Part shown: one piece after another, positions 38,839 through 50,400 of the stretch
Numbering within the stretch: position 1 is the stretch's first letter
Layout of the letters: every line of letters begins with the position of its first letter
Origin: Hydractinia symbiolongicarpus
Lineage: Eukaryota > Cnidaria > Hydrozoa > Anthoathecata > Hydractiniidae
Reading direction: 5' to 3'
Length of the DNA: 64,000 nucleotides
Assembly: GCF_029227915.1 (NCBI RefSeq)
Contig: NC_079887.1
Coordinates: 3,162,001-3,226,000, forward strand
Notes under the pieces: generated by a model
What the model saw: only the letters and a program-made list of their open reading frames with translations
Told to the model about the DNA's origin: nothing
The model's database searches: none
Made by a program: the position numbers and the translations under genes

Positions 38839-39649
38839 ATGAGACCTGTAGTTTTCAAAAAAATTTTCATTTTTGATGAGACGCTGAATAAAAGAAGTTT
38901 AATCGCCGGCAAACGAAAACCCGCGACTTCCCGTAAATCCCGGACTCAGCCCGTATAGTCAAAAGTATACAAAGAAAGTACCCAGGGAGTAAACTCATTT
39001 CCCAAATGATATTTTATATTATCTTTTCATCACTAAAACGCTTGAGACTTGTAGTTTTCAAAAATGTTTTCATTTTTGATGAGACGCTGAATAAAAGAAG
39101 TTTAATCGCCGGCAAACGAAAACCCGGCATTTCCCGTAAACCCCGGACTCGGCCCGCATAGTCAAAAGTATACAAAGAAAGTACCCAGGGAGTAAACTCA
39201 TTTCCCGAACGATTTTTTAAATTATTTTTTCACCACTAAAACGCATGAGACTTGTAGTTTTCAAAAATGTTTTCATTTTTGATGAGACGCTGAATAAAAG
39301 AAGTTTAATCGCCGGCAAACGAAAACCTGCGATTTCCCGTAAATCCCGGACTCGGCCCGTATAGTCAAAAGTATACAAAGAAAGTACCCAGGGAGTAAAC
39401 TCATTTCCCGAACGATTTTTTAAATTATTTTTTCACCACTAAAACGCATGAGACTTGTAGTTTTTAAAAATGTTTTCATTTTTGATAAGACGCTGAATAA
39501 AAGAAGTTTAATTGCCGGCAAACGAAAACCCGCGTCTTCCCGTAAATCCCGGACTCGGCCCGTATAGTCAAAAGTATACAAAGAAAGTACCCAGGGAGTA
39601 AACTCATTTCCCTAATGATATTTTAAATTAATTTTCACCACTAAAACGC

Positions 39650-40258
39650 GTGAAACTTGTAGTTTTCAAAAATGTTTTCATTTTTGATAAGACGCTTAAT
39701 GAAAGATGTTTAATCGCCGGCAAACGAAAACCTCCGATTTCCCGTAAATCCCGGGCTTGGCCCGTATAGTCGAATGTATACAAAGAAAGTACCCTGTGAG
39801 TAAACTCATTTCCGAAACGATTTTTTCAATTATCTTTTCACCACTAAAACGCATGAGACTTGCAGTTTTCAAAAATGTTTTCATTTTTGATGAGACGCTT
39901 AATAAAAGAGGTTTAATCGCCGGTAAAGGAAATCCCGCGATTTCCCGTAAATCCCGGGCTTGGCCCGTATAGTCGAATGTATACAAAAAAAATACCCAGG
40001 GAGTAAACTCATTTCCCGAACGATTTTTTAAATTTTTTTTTTACCACTAAAACGCATGAGACTTGTAGTTTTCAAAAATGTTTTCATTTTTGATGAGACG
40101 CTTAATGAAAGAGGTTTAATCGCCGGCAAACGAAAACCCGCGATTTCCCGTAAATCCCGGGCTTGGCCCGTATAGTCGAATGTATACAAAGAAAGTACCC
40201 TGTGAGTAAACTCATTTCCAGAACGATTTTTTAATTTATTTTTTCAACACTAAAACGC
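39650..40258 (+). repeat. B1-B2-B3 trimer cassette (609 bp)
   Basis: This is the copy of the cassette at 34988, sharing CGCGTGA at the start and CGCCGGTAAAGG in B2. GTGAAACTTG at the start is private. The unit that follows has the usual shortened CCCGAGTCGG. Confidence 0.87.
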
Positions 40259-40999
40259 ATGAGACTTGTAGTTTTCAAAAATGTTTTCATTTTTGATGAG
40301 ACGCTGAATAAAAGAAGTTTAATCGCCGGCAAACGAAAACCTGGGATTTCCCGTAAATCCCGAGTCGGCCCGTATAGTCAAAAGTATACAAAGAAAGTAC
40401 CCAGGGTGTAAACTCATTTCCCGAACGCTTTTTTAAATTATTATTTCACCACTAAAGCCCATGAGACTTGTAGTATTTAAAAAAATTTTCATTTTTGATG
40501 AGACGCTGAATAAAAGAAGTTTAATCGCCGGCAAACGAAAACCCGCGACTTCCCGTAAATCCCGGACTCAGCCCGTATAGTCAAAAGTATATAAAGAAAG
40601 TACCCAGGGAGTAAACTCATTTCCCGAACGATTTTTTAAATTATTTTTTCACCACTAAAACGCATGAGACTTGTAGTTTTCAAAAATGTTTTCATTTTTG
40701 ATGAGACGCTGAATAAAAGAAGTTTAATCGCCGGCAAACGAAAACCTGCGATTTCCCGTAAGTCCCGGACTCGGCCCGTATAGTCAAAAGTATACAAAGA
40801 AAGTACCCGGGGTGTAAACTCATTTCCCGAACGATTTTTTAAATTATTATTTACCACTAAAGCCCATGAGACTTGTACTTTTTAAAAATGTTTTCATTTT
40901 TGATGAGACGCTGAATGAAAGAAGTTTAATCGCCGGCAAACGAAAACCCGCGACTTCCCGTAAATCCCGGAGTCAGCCCGTATAGTCAAAAGTATACAA

Positions 41000-43900
41000 A
41001 GAAAGTACCCAGGGAGTACACTCATTTTCCGAACGATTTTTTAAATTATTTTTTCACCACTAAAACGCATGAGACTTGTAGTTTTCAAAAATGTTTTCAT
41101 TTTTGATGAGACACTGAATAAAAGAAGTTTAATCGCCGGCAAACGAACACCTGCGATTTCCCGTAAATCCCGGACTCGGCCCGTATAGTCAAAAGTATAC
41201 AAAGAAAGTACCCGGGGTGTAAACTCATTTCCCGAACGATTTTTTAAATTATTATTTCACCACTAAAGCCCATGAGACTTGTAGTTTTTAAAAATGTTTT
41301 CATTTTTGATGAGACGCTGAATAAAAGAAGTTTAATTGCCGGCAAACGAAAACCCGCGACTTCCCGTAAATCCCGGACTCGGCCCGTATAGTCAAAAGTA
41401 TACAAAGAAAGTACCCAGGGAGTAAACTCATTTCCCGAACGATTTTTTAAATTAATTTTCACCACTAAAACGCATGAGACTTGTAGTTTTCAGAAATGTT
41501 TTCATTTTTGATGAGACGCTTAATGAAAGTTGTTTAATCGCCGGCAAACGAAAACACGCGATTTCCCGTAAATCCCGGGCTTGGCCCTTATAGTCGAATG
41601 TATACAAAGAAAGTACCCTGTGAGTAAACTCATTTCTCGAACGAATTTTTAAATTACTTTTTTACCACTAAAACGCATGAGACTTGTAGTTTTCAGAAAT
41701 GTTTTTATTTTTGATGAGACGCTTAATAAAAGTGGTTTAATCGCCGGCAAACGAAAACCTGCGAGTTCCCGTAAATCCCGGACTCGGCCCGTATAGTCAA
41801 AAGTATACAAAGAAAGTACCCAGGGAGTAAAGTCATTTCCCGAACGATTTTTTAATTTATTTTTTCACCACTAAAACGCATGGGACTTGTAGTTTTTAAA
41901 AATGTTTTCATTTTTGATGAGACGCTGAATAAAAGAAGTTTAATCGCCGGCAAACGAAAACCTGCGATTTCCCGTAAATCCCAGACTCGGCCCGTATAGT
42001 CAAAAGTATAGAAAGAAAGTACCCAGGGTGTAAACTCATTTCCCGAACGATTTTTTAAATTACTTTTTCACCACTAAAACGCATGAGACTTGTAGTTTTT
42101 AAAAATGTTTTCATTTTTGATGAGACGCCGAATAAAAGAAGTTTAATTGCCGGCAAACGAAAACCCGCGTCTTCCCGTAAATCCCGGACTCGGCCCGTAT
42201 AGTCAAAAGTATACAAAGAAAGTACCCAGGGAGTAAACTCATTTCCCTAATGATATTTTAAATTAATTTTCACCACTAAAACGCATGAGACTTGTAGTTT
42301 TCAAAAATGTTTTCATTTTTGATAAGACGCTTAATGAAAGATGTTTAATCCCCGGCAAACGAAAACCTCCGATTTCCCGTAAATCCCGGGCTTGGCCCGT
42401 ATAGTCGAATGTATACAAAGAAAGTACCCTGTGAGTAAACTCATTTCCGAAACGATTTTTTCAATTATCTTTTCACCACTAAAACGCATGAGACTTGCAG
42501 TTTTCAAAAATGTTTTCATTTTTGATGAGACACTGAATAAAAGAAGTTTAATCGCCGGCAAACGAAAACCCGCGATTTCCCGTAAATCCCGGGCTTGGCC
42601 CGTATAGTCGAATGTATACAAAGAAAGTACCCTGTGAGTAAACTCATTTCCAGAACGATTTTTTAACTTATTTTTTTAACACTAAAACGCATGAGACTTG
42701 TAGTTTTCAAAAATGTTTTCATTTTTGATGAGACGCTGAATAAAAGAAGTTTAATCGCCGGCAAACGAAAACCTGCCATTTCCCGTAAATCCCGAGTCGG
42801 CCCGTATAGTCAAAAGTATACAAAGAAAGTACCCAGGGTGTAAACTCATTTCCCGAACGATTTTTTAAATTATTATTTCACCACTAAAGCCCATGAGACT
42901 TGTAGTATTTAAAAAAATTTTCATTTTTGATGAGACGCTGAATAAAAGAAGTTTAATCGCCGGCAAACGAAAACCCGCGACTTCCCGTAAATCCCGGACT
43001 CAGCCCGTATAGTCAAAAGTATACAAAGAAAGTACCCAGGGAGTAAACTCATTTCCCGAACGATTTTTTAAATTATTTTTTCACCACTAAAACGCATGAT
43101 ACTTGTAGTTTTCAAAAATGTTTTCAATTTTGATGAGACGCTGAATAAAAGAAGTTTAATCGCCGGCAAACGAAAACCTGCGATTTCCCGTAAGTCCCGG
43201 ACTCGGCCCGTATAGTCAAAAGTATACAAAGAAAGTACCCGGGGAGTAAACTCATTTCCCGAACGATTTTTTAAATTATTATTTACCACTAAAGCCCATG
43301 AGACTTGTAGTTTTTAAAAATGTTTTCATTTTTGATGAGACGCTGAATGAAAGAAGTTTAATCGCCGGCAAACGAAAACCCGCGACTTCCCGTAAATCCC
43401 GGAGTCAGCCCGTATAGTCAAAAGTATACAAAGAAAGTACCCAGGGAGTACACTCATTTCCCGAACGATTTTTTAAATTATTTTTTCACCACTAAAACGC
43501 ATGAGACTTGTAGTTTTCAAAAATGTTTTCATTTTTGATGAGACACTGAATAAAAGAAGTTTAATCGCCGGCAAACGAACACCTGCGATTTCCCGTAAGT
43601 CCCGGACTCGGCCCGTATAGTCAAAAGTATACAAAGAAAGTACCCGGGGTGTAAACTCATTTCCCGAACGATTTTTTAAATTCTTATTTTACCACTAAAG
43701 CCCATGAGACTTGTAGTTTTTAAAAATGTTTTCATTTTTGATGAGACGCTGAATAAAAGAAGTTTAATTGCCGGCAAACGAAAACCCGCGACTTCCCGTA
43801 AATCCCGGACTCGGCCCGTATAGTCAAAAGTATACAAAGAAAGTACCCAGGGAGTAAACTCATTTCCCGAACGATTTTTTAAATTAATTTTCACCACTAA

Positions 43901-46900
43901 AACGCATGAGACTTGTAGTTTTCAGAAATGTTTTCATTTTTGATGAGACGCTTAATGAAAGTTGTTTAATCGCCGGCAAACGAAAACACGCGATTTCCCG
44001 TAAATCCCGGGCTTGGCCCGTATAGTCGAATGTATACAAAGAAAGTACCCTGTAAGCAAACTCATTTCTCGAACAAATTATTAAATTATTTTTTTACCAC
44101 TAAAACGCATGAGACTTGTAGTTTTCAGAAATGTTTTCATTTTTGATGAGACGCTTAATAAAAGTGGTTTAATCGCCGGCAAACGAAAACCTGCGATTTC
44201 CCGTAAATCCCGGACTCGGCCCGTATAGTCAAAAGTATACAAAGAAAGTACCCAGGGAGTAAAGTCATTTCCCGAACGATTTTTTAAATTATTTTTTCAC
44301 CACTAAAACGCATGGGACTTGTAGTTTTCAAATATGTTTTCATTTTTGATGAGACGCTGAATAAAAGAAGTTTAACCGCCGGCAAACGAAAACCTGCGAT
44401 TTCCCGTAAATCCCAGACTCGGCCCGTATAGTCAAAAGTATACAAAGAAAGTACCCGGGGTGTAAACTCATTTCCCGAACGATTTTTTAAATTCTTATTT
44501 TACCACTAAAGCCCATGAGACTTGTAGTTTTTAAAAATGTTTTCATTTTTGATGAGACGCTGAATAAAAGAAGTTTAATTGCCGGCAAACGAAAACCCGC
44601 GACTTCCCGTAAATCCCGGACTCGGCCCGTATAGTCAAAAGTATACAAAGAAAGTACCCAGGGAGTAAACTCATTTCCCGAACGATTTTTTAAATTAATT
44701 TTCACCACTAAAACGCATGAGACTTGTAGTTTTCAGAAATGTTTTCATTTTTGATGAGACGCTTAATGAAAGTTGTTTAATCGCCGGCAAACGAAAACAC
44801 GCGATTTCCCGTAAATCCCGGGCTTGGCCCGTATAGTCGAATGTATACAAAGAAAGTACCCTGTAAGCAAACTCATTTCTCGAACAAATTTTTAAATTAT
44901 TTTTTTACCACTAAAACGCATGAGACTTGTAGTTTTCAGAAATGTTTTCATTTTTGATGAGACGCTTAATAAAAGTGGTTTAATCGCCGGCAAACGAAAA
45001 CCTGCGATTTCCCGTAAATCCCGGACTCGGCCCGTATAGTCAAAAGTATACAAAGAAAGTACCCAGGGAGTAAAGTCATTTCCCGAACGATTTTTTAAAT
45101 TATTTTTTCACCACTAAAACGCATGGGACTTGTAGTTTTCAAATATGTTTTCATTTTTGATGAGACGCTGAATAAAAGAAGTTTAACCGCCGGCAAACGA
45201 AAACCTGCGATTTCCCGTAAATCCCAGACTCGGCCCGTATAGTCAAAAGTATACAAAGAAAGTACCCAGGGTGTAAACTCATTTCCCGAACGATTTTTTA
45301 AATTATTATTTCACCACTAAAGCCCATGAGACTTGTAGTATTTAAAAATATTTTCATTTTTGATGAGACGCTGAATAAAAGAAGTTTAATCGCCGGCAAA
45401 CGAAAACCCGCGACTTCCCGTAAATCCCGGACTCAGCCCGTATAGTCAAAAGTATACAAAGAAAGTACCCAGGGAGTAAACTCATTTCCCGAACGATTTT
45501 TTAAATTATTTTTTCACCACTAAAACGCATGAGACTTGTAGTATTTAAAAATATTTTTATTTTTGATGAGACGCTGAATGAAAGAAGTTTAATCGCCGGC
45601 AAACGAAAACTTGCGATTTCCCGTAAATCCCGGAATCGGCCCGTATAGTCAAAAGTATACAAAGAAAGTACACAGGGTGTAAACTCATTTCCCGAACGAT
45701 TTTTTAAATTATCTTTTCATCACTAAAACGCTTGAGACTTGTAGTTTTCAAAAATGTTTTCATTTTTGATGAGACGCTGAATAAAAGAAGTTTAATCGCC
45801 GGCAAACGAAAACCCGCCATTTCCCGTAAACCCCGGACTCTGCCCGCATAGTCAAAAGTATACAAAGAAAGTACCCAGGGAGTAAACTCATTTCCCGAAC
45901 GATTTTTTAAATTATTTTTTCACCACTAAAACGCATGAGACTTGTAGTTTTCAAAAATGTTTTCATTTTTGATGAGACGCTGAATAAAAGAAGTTTAATC
46001 GCCGGCAAACGAAAACCTGCGATTTCCCGTAAATCCCGGACTCGGCCCGTATAGTCAAAAGTATACAAAGAAAGTACCCAGGGTGTAAACTCATTTCCCG
46101 AACGATTTTTTAAATTATTATTTCACCACTAAAGCCCATGAGACTTGTAGTTTTTAAAAATGTTAATATTTTTGATGAGACGTTGAATAAAAGAAGTTTA
46201 ATTGCCGGCAAACGAAAACCCGCGTCTTCCCGTAAATCCCGGACTCGGCCCGTATAGTCAAAAGTATACAAAGAAAGTACCCAGGGAGTAAACTCATTTC
46301 CAAAATGATATTTTAAATTATCTTTTCATCACTAAAACGCTTGAGACTTGTAGTTTTTAAAAATGTTTTCATTTTTGATGAGACGCTGAATAAAAAAAGT
46401 TTAATCGCCGGCAAACGAAAACCCGCCATTTCCCGTAAACCCCGGACTCGGCCCGCATAGTCAAAAGTATACAAAGAAAGTACCCAGGGAGTAAACTCAT
46501 TTCCCGAACGATTTTTTAAATTATTTTTTCACCACTAAAACGCATGAGACTTGTAGTTTTCAAAAATGTTTTCATTTTTGATGAGACGCTGAATAAAAGA
46601 AGTTTAATCGCCGGCAAACGAAAACCTGCGATTTCCCGTAAATCCCAGACTCGGCCCGTATAGTCAAAAGTATACAAAGAAAGTACCCAGGGTGTAAACT
46701 CATTTCCCGAACGATTTTTTAAATTATTATTTCACCACTAAAGCCCATGAGACTTGTAGTATTTAAAAATATTTTCTCTTTTGATGAGACGCTGAATAAA
46801 AGAAGTTTAATTGCCGGCAAACGAAAACCCGCGACTTCCCGTAAATCCCGGACTCGGCCCGTATAGTCAAAAGTATACAAAGAAAGTACCCAGGTAGTAA

Positions 46901-47490
46901 ACTCATTTCCCGAACGATTTTTTAAATTAATTTTCACCACTAAAACGCATGAGACTTGTAGTTTTCAGAAATGTTTTCATTTTTGATGAGACGCTTAATG
47001 AAAGTTGTTTAATCGCCGGCAAACGAAAACACGCGATTTCCCGTAAATCCCGGGCTTGGCCCGCATAGTCGAATGTATACAAAGAAAGTACCCTGTGAGT
47101 AAACTCATTTCTCGAACGAATATTTAAATTATTTTTTTACCACTAAAACGCATGAGACTTGTAGTTTTCAGAAATGTTTTCATTTTTGATGAGACGCTTA
47201 ATAAAAGTGGTTTAATCGCCGGCAAACGAAAACCTGCGATTTCCCGTAAATCCCGGACTCGGCCCGTATAGTCAAAAGTATACAAAGAAAGTACCCAGGG
47301 AGTAAAGTCATTTCCCGAACGATTTTTTAAATTATTTTTTCACCACTAAAACGCATGGGACTTGTAGTTTTCAAAAATGTTTTCATTTTTGATGAGACGC
47401 TGAATAAAAGAAGTTTAATCGCCGGCAAACGAAAACCTGCGATTTCCCGTAAATCCCAGACTCGGCCCGTATAGTCAAAAGTATACAAAG
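41000..47490. repeat. ~32-unit higher-order repeat, copy 1 (~6.49 kb)
   Basis: Markers recur downstream: GAGTACACTCATTTTCC near 41017 and 47503, GGCCCTTATAGTCG near 41584 and 48073 (offset 6489 bp), AACTTATTTTTT near 42665 and 48951 (offset 6286 bp), CATGATACTTG near 43096 and 49382 (offset 6286 bp), TGTTAATATTTTTGATG near 46162 and 51840, and CGAATATTTAAATT near 47118 and 52796 (offset 5678 bp). The changing offset reflects unit gains and losses, including the nested 4-unit duplication in this copy. The stretch 41.82-42.55 kb has no direct counterpart in copy 2. Confidence 0.85.
43610..45231. repeat. Tandem duplication of a 4-unit block (two copies of 811 bp)
   Basis: TACCCGGGGT occurs at 43641 and 44452, exactly 811 bp apart, and each is followed by the rare AAATTCTTATTTTACC. 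All four units match; the only difference I noticed is AAATTATTAAATT near 44077 facing AAATTTTTAAATT near 44888. The junction unit near 44420-44456 is a hybrid, joining CCCAGACTCGG upstream to CCCGGGGTG downstream. The second ~31-unit copy has this block only once, near 49.9-50.7 kb, so this is one of the youngest events in the window. Confidence 0.92.
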
Positions 47491-50400
47491 AAAGTACCCA
47501 GGGAGTACACTCATTTTCCGAACGATTTTTTAAATTATTTTTTCACCACTAAAACGCATGAGACTTGTAGTTTTCAAAAATGTTTTCATTTTTGATGAGA
47601 CACTGAATAAAAGAAGTTTAATCGCGGGCAAACGAACACCTGCGATTTCCCGTAAGTCCCGGACTCGGCCCGTATAGTCAAAAGTATACAAAGAAAGTAC
47701 CCGGGGTGTAAACTCATTTCCCGAACGATTTTTTAAATTATTATTTCACCACTAAAGCCCATGAGACTTGTAGTTTTTAAAAATGTTTTCATTTTTGATG
47801 AGACGCTGAATAAAAGAAGTTTAATTGCCGGCAAACGAAAACCCGCGACTTCCCGTAAATCCCGGACTCGGCCCGTATAGTCAAAAGTATACAAAGAAAG
47901 TACCCAGGGAGTAAACTCATTTCCCGAACGATTTTTTAAATTAATTTTCACCATTAAAACGCATGAGACTTGTAGTTTTCAGAAATGTTTTCATTTTTGA
48001 TGAGACGCTTAATGAAAGTTGTTTAATCGCCGGCAAACGAAAACACGCGATTTCCCGTAAATCCCGGGCTTGGCCCTTATAGTCGAATGTATACAAAGAA
48101 AGTACCCTGTGAGTAAACTCATTTCTCGAACGAATTTTTAAATTATTTTTTTACCACTAAAACGCATGAGACTTGTAGTTTTCAGAAATGTTTTCATTTT
48201 TGATGAGACGCTTAATAAAAGTGGTTTAATCGCCGGCAAACGAAAACCTGCGATTTCCCGTAAATCCCGGACTCGGCCCGTATAGTCAAAAGTATACAAA
48301 GAAAGTACCTAGGGTGTAAACTCATTTCCCGAACGATTTTTTAAATTATTATTTTACCACTAAAGCCCATGAGACTTGTAGTATTTAAAAATATTTTCAT
48401 TTTTGATGAGACGCTGAATAAAAGAAGTTTAATCGCCGGCAAACGAAAACCTCCGATTTCCCGTAAATCCCGGGTTTGGCACGTATAGTCGAATGTATAC
48501 AAAGAAAGTACCCTGTGAGTAAACTCATTTCCGAAACGATTTTTTCAATTATCTTTTCACCACTAAAACGCATGAGACTTGCAGTTTTCAAAAATGTTTT
48601 CATTTTTGATGAGACGCTTAATAAAAGAGGTTTAATCGCCGGCAAAGGAAATCCTGCGATTTCCCGTAAATCCCGGGCTTGGCCCGTATAGTCGAATGTA
48701 TACAAAAAAATACCCAGGGAGTAAACTCATTTCCCGAACGATTTTTTAAATTTTTTATTCACCACTAAAACGCATGAGACTTGTAGTTTTCAAAAATGTT
48801 TTCATTTTTGATGAGACGCTTAATGAAAGAGGTTTAATCGCCGGCAAACGAAAACCCGCGATTTCCCGTAAATCCTGGGCTTGGCCCGTATAGTCGAATG
48901 TATACAAAGAAAGTACCCTGTGAGTAAACTCATTTCCAGAACGATTTTTTAACTTATTTTTTCAACACTAAAACGCATGAGACTTGTAGTTTTCAAAAAT
49001 GTTTTCATTTTTGATGAGACGCTGAATAAAAGAAGTTTAATCGCCGGCAAACGAAAACCTGCGATTTCCCGTAAATCCCGAGTCGGCCCGTATAGTCAAA
49101 AGTATACAAAGAAAGTACCCAGGGTGTAAACTCATTTCCCGAACGATTTTTTAAATTATTATTTCACCACTAAAGCCCATGAGACTTGTAGTATTTAAAA
49201 AAATTTTCATTTTTGATGAGACGCTGAATAAAAGAAGTTTAATCGCCGGCAAACGAAAACCCGCGACTTCCCGTAAATCCCGGACTCAGCCCGTATAGTC
49301 AAAAGTATACAAAGAAAGTACCCAGGGAGTAAACTCATTTCCCGAACGATTTTTTAAATTATTTTTTCACCACTAAAACGCATGATACTTGTAGTTTTCA
49401 AAAATGTTTTCAATTTTGATGAGACGCTGAATAAAAGAAGTTTAATCGCCGGCAAACGAAAACCTGCGATTTCCCGTAAGTCCCGGACTCGGCCCGTATA
49501 GTCAAAAGTATACAAAGAAAGTACCCGGGGAGTAAACTCATTTCCCGAACGATTTTTTAAATTATTATTTACCACTAAAGCCCATGAGACTTGTAGTTTT
49601 TAAAAATGTTTTCATTTTTGATGAGACGCTGAATGAAAGAAGTTTAATCGCCGGCAAACGAAAACCCGCGACTTCCCGTAAATCCCGGAGTCAGCCCGTA
49701 TAGTCAAAAGTATACAAAGAAAGTACCCAGGGAGTACACTCATTTCCCGAACGATTTTTTAAATTATTTTTTCACCACTAAAACGCATGAGACTTGTAGT
49801 TTTCAAAAATGTTTTCATTTTTGATGAGACACTGAATAAAAGAAGTTTAATCGCCGGCAAACGAACACCTGCGATTTCCCGTAAGTCCCGGACTCGGCCC
49901 GTATAGTCAAAAGTATACAAAGAAAGTACCCGGGGTGTAAACTCATTTCCCGAACGATTTTTTAAATTATTATTTTACCACTAAAGCCCATGAGACTTGT
50001 AGTTTTTAAAAATGTTTTCATTTTTAATGAGACGCTGAATAAAAGAAGTTTAATTGCCGGCAAACGAAAACCCGCGACTTCCCGTAAATCCCGGACTCGG
50101 CCCGTATAGTCAAAAGTATACAAAGAAAGTACCCAGGGAGTAAACTCATTTCCCGAACGATTTTTTAAATTAATTTTCACCACTAAAACGCATGAGACTT
50201 GTAGTTTTCAGAAATGTTTTCATTTTTGATGAGACGCTTAATGAAAGTTGTTTAATCGCCGGCAAACGAAAACACGCGATTTCCCGTAAATCCCGGGCTT
50301 GGCCCGTATAGTCGAATGTATACAAAGAAAGTACCCTGTAAGCAAACTCATTTCTCGAACAAATTTTTAAATTATTTTTTTACCACTAAAACGCATGAGA

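Larger units (their letters stand above)
36487..41150. repeat. ~23-unit second copy of the 25-unit higher-order repeat (~4.66 kb)
   Basis: The copy begins in a hybrid unit: GACACTGAATAAAAG continues into CCCGCGATTTCCCG and CCCGAGCTTGG, where copy 1's own neighbour continues as GAACACCTGCG. The offset to copy 1 is 5066 bp at the start, about 4863 bp after 38090 and about 4663 bp after 38860. Each step is one unit, so two single units were lost. The second loss leaves a clear hybrid near 38845, where GAGACCTGTAG belongs to one unit and AAAAAAATTTTC to the next. Confidence 0.87.
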
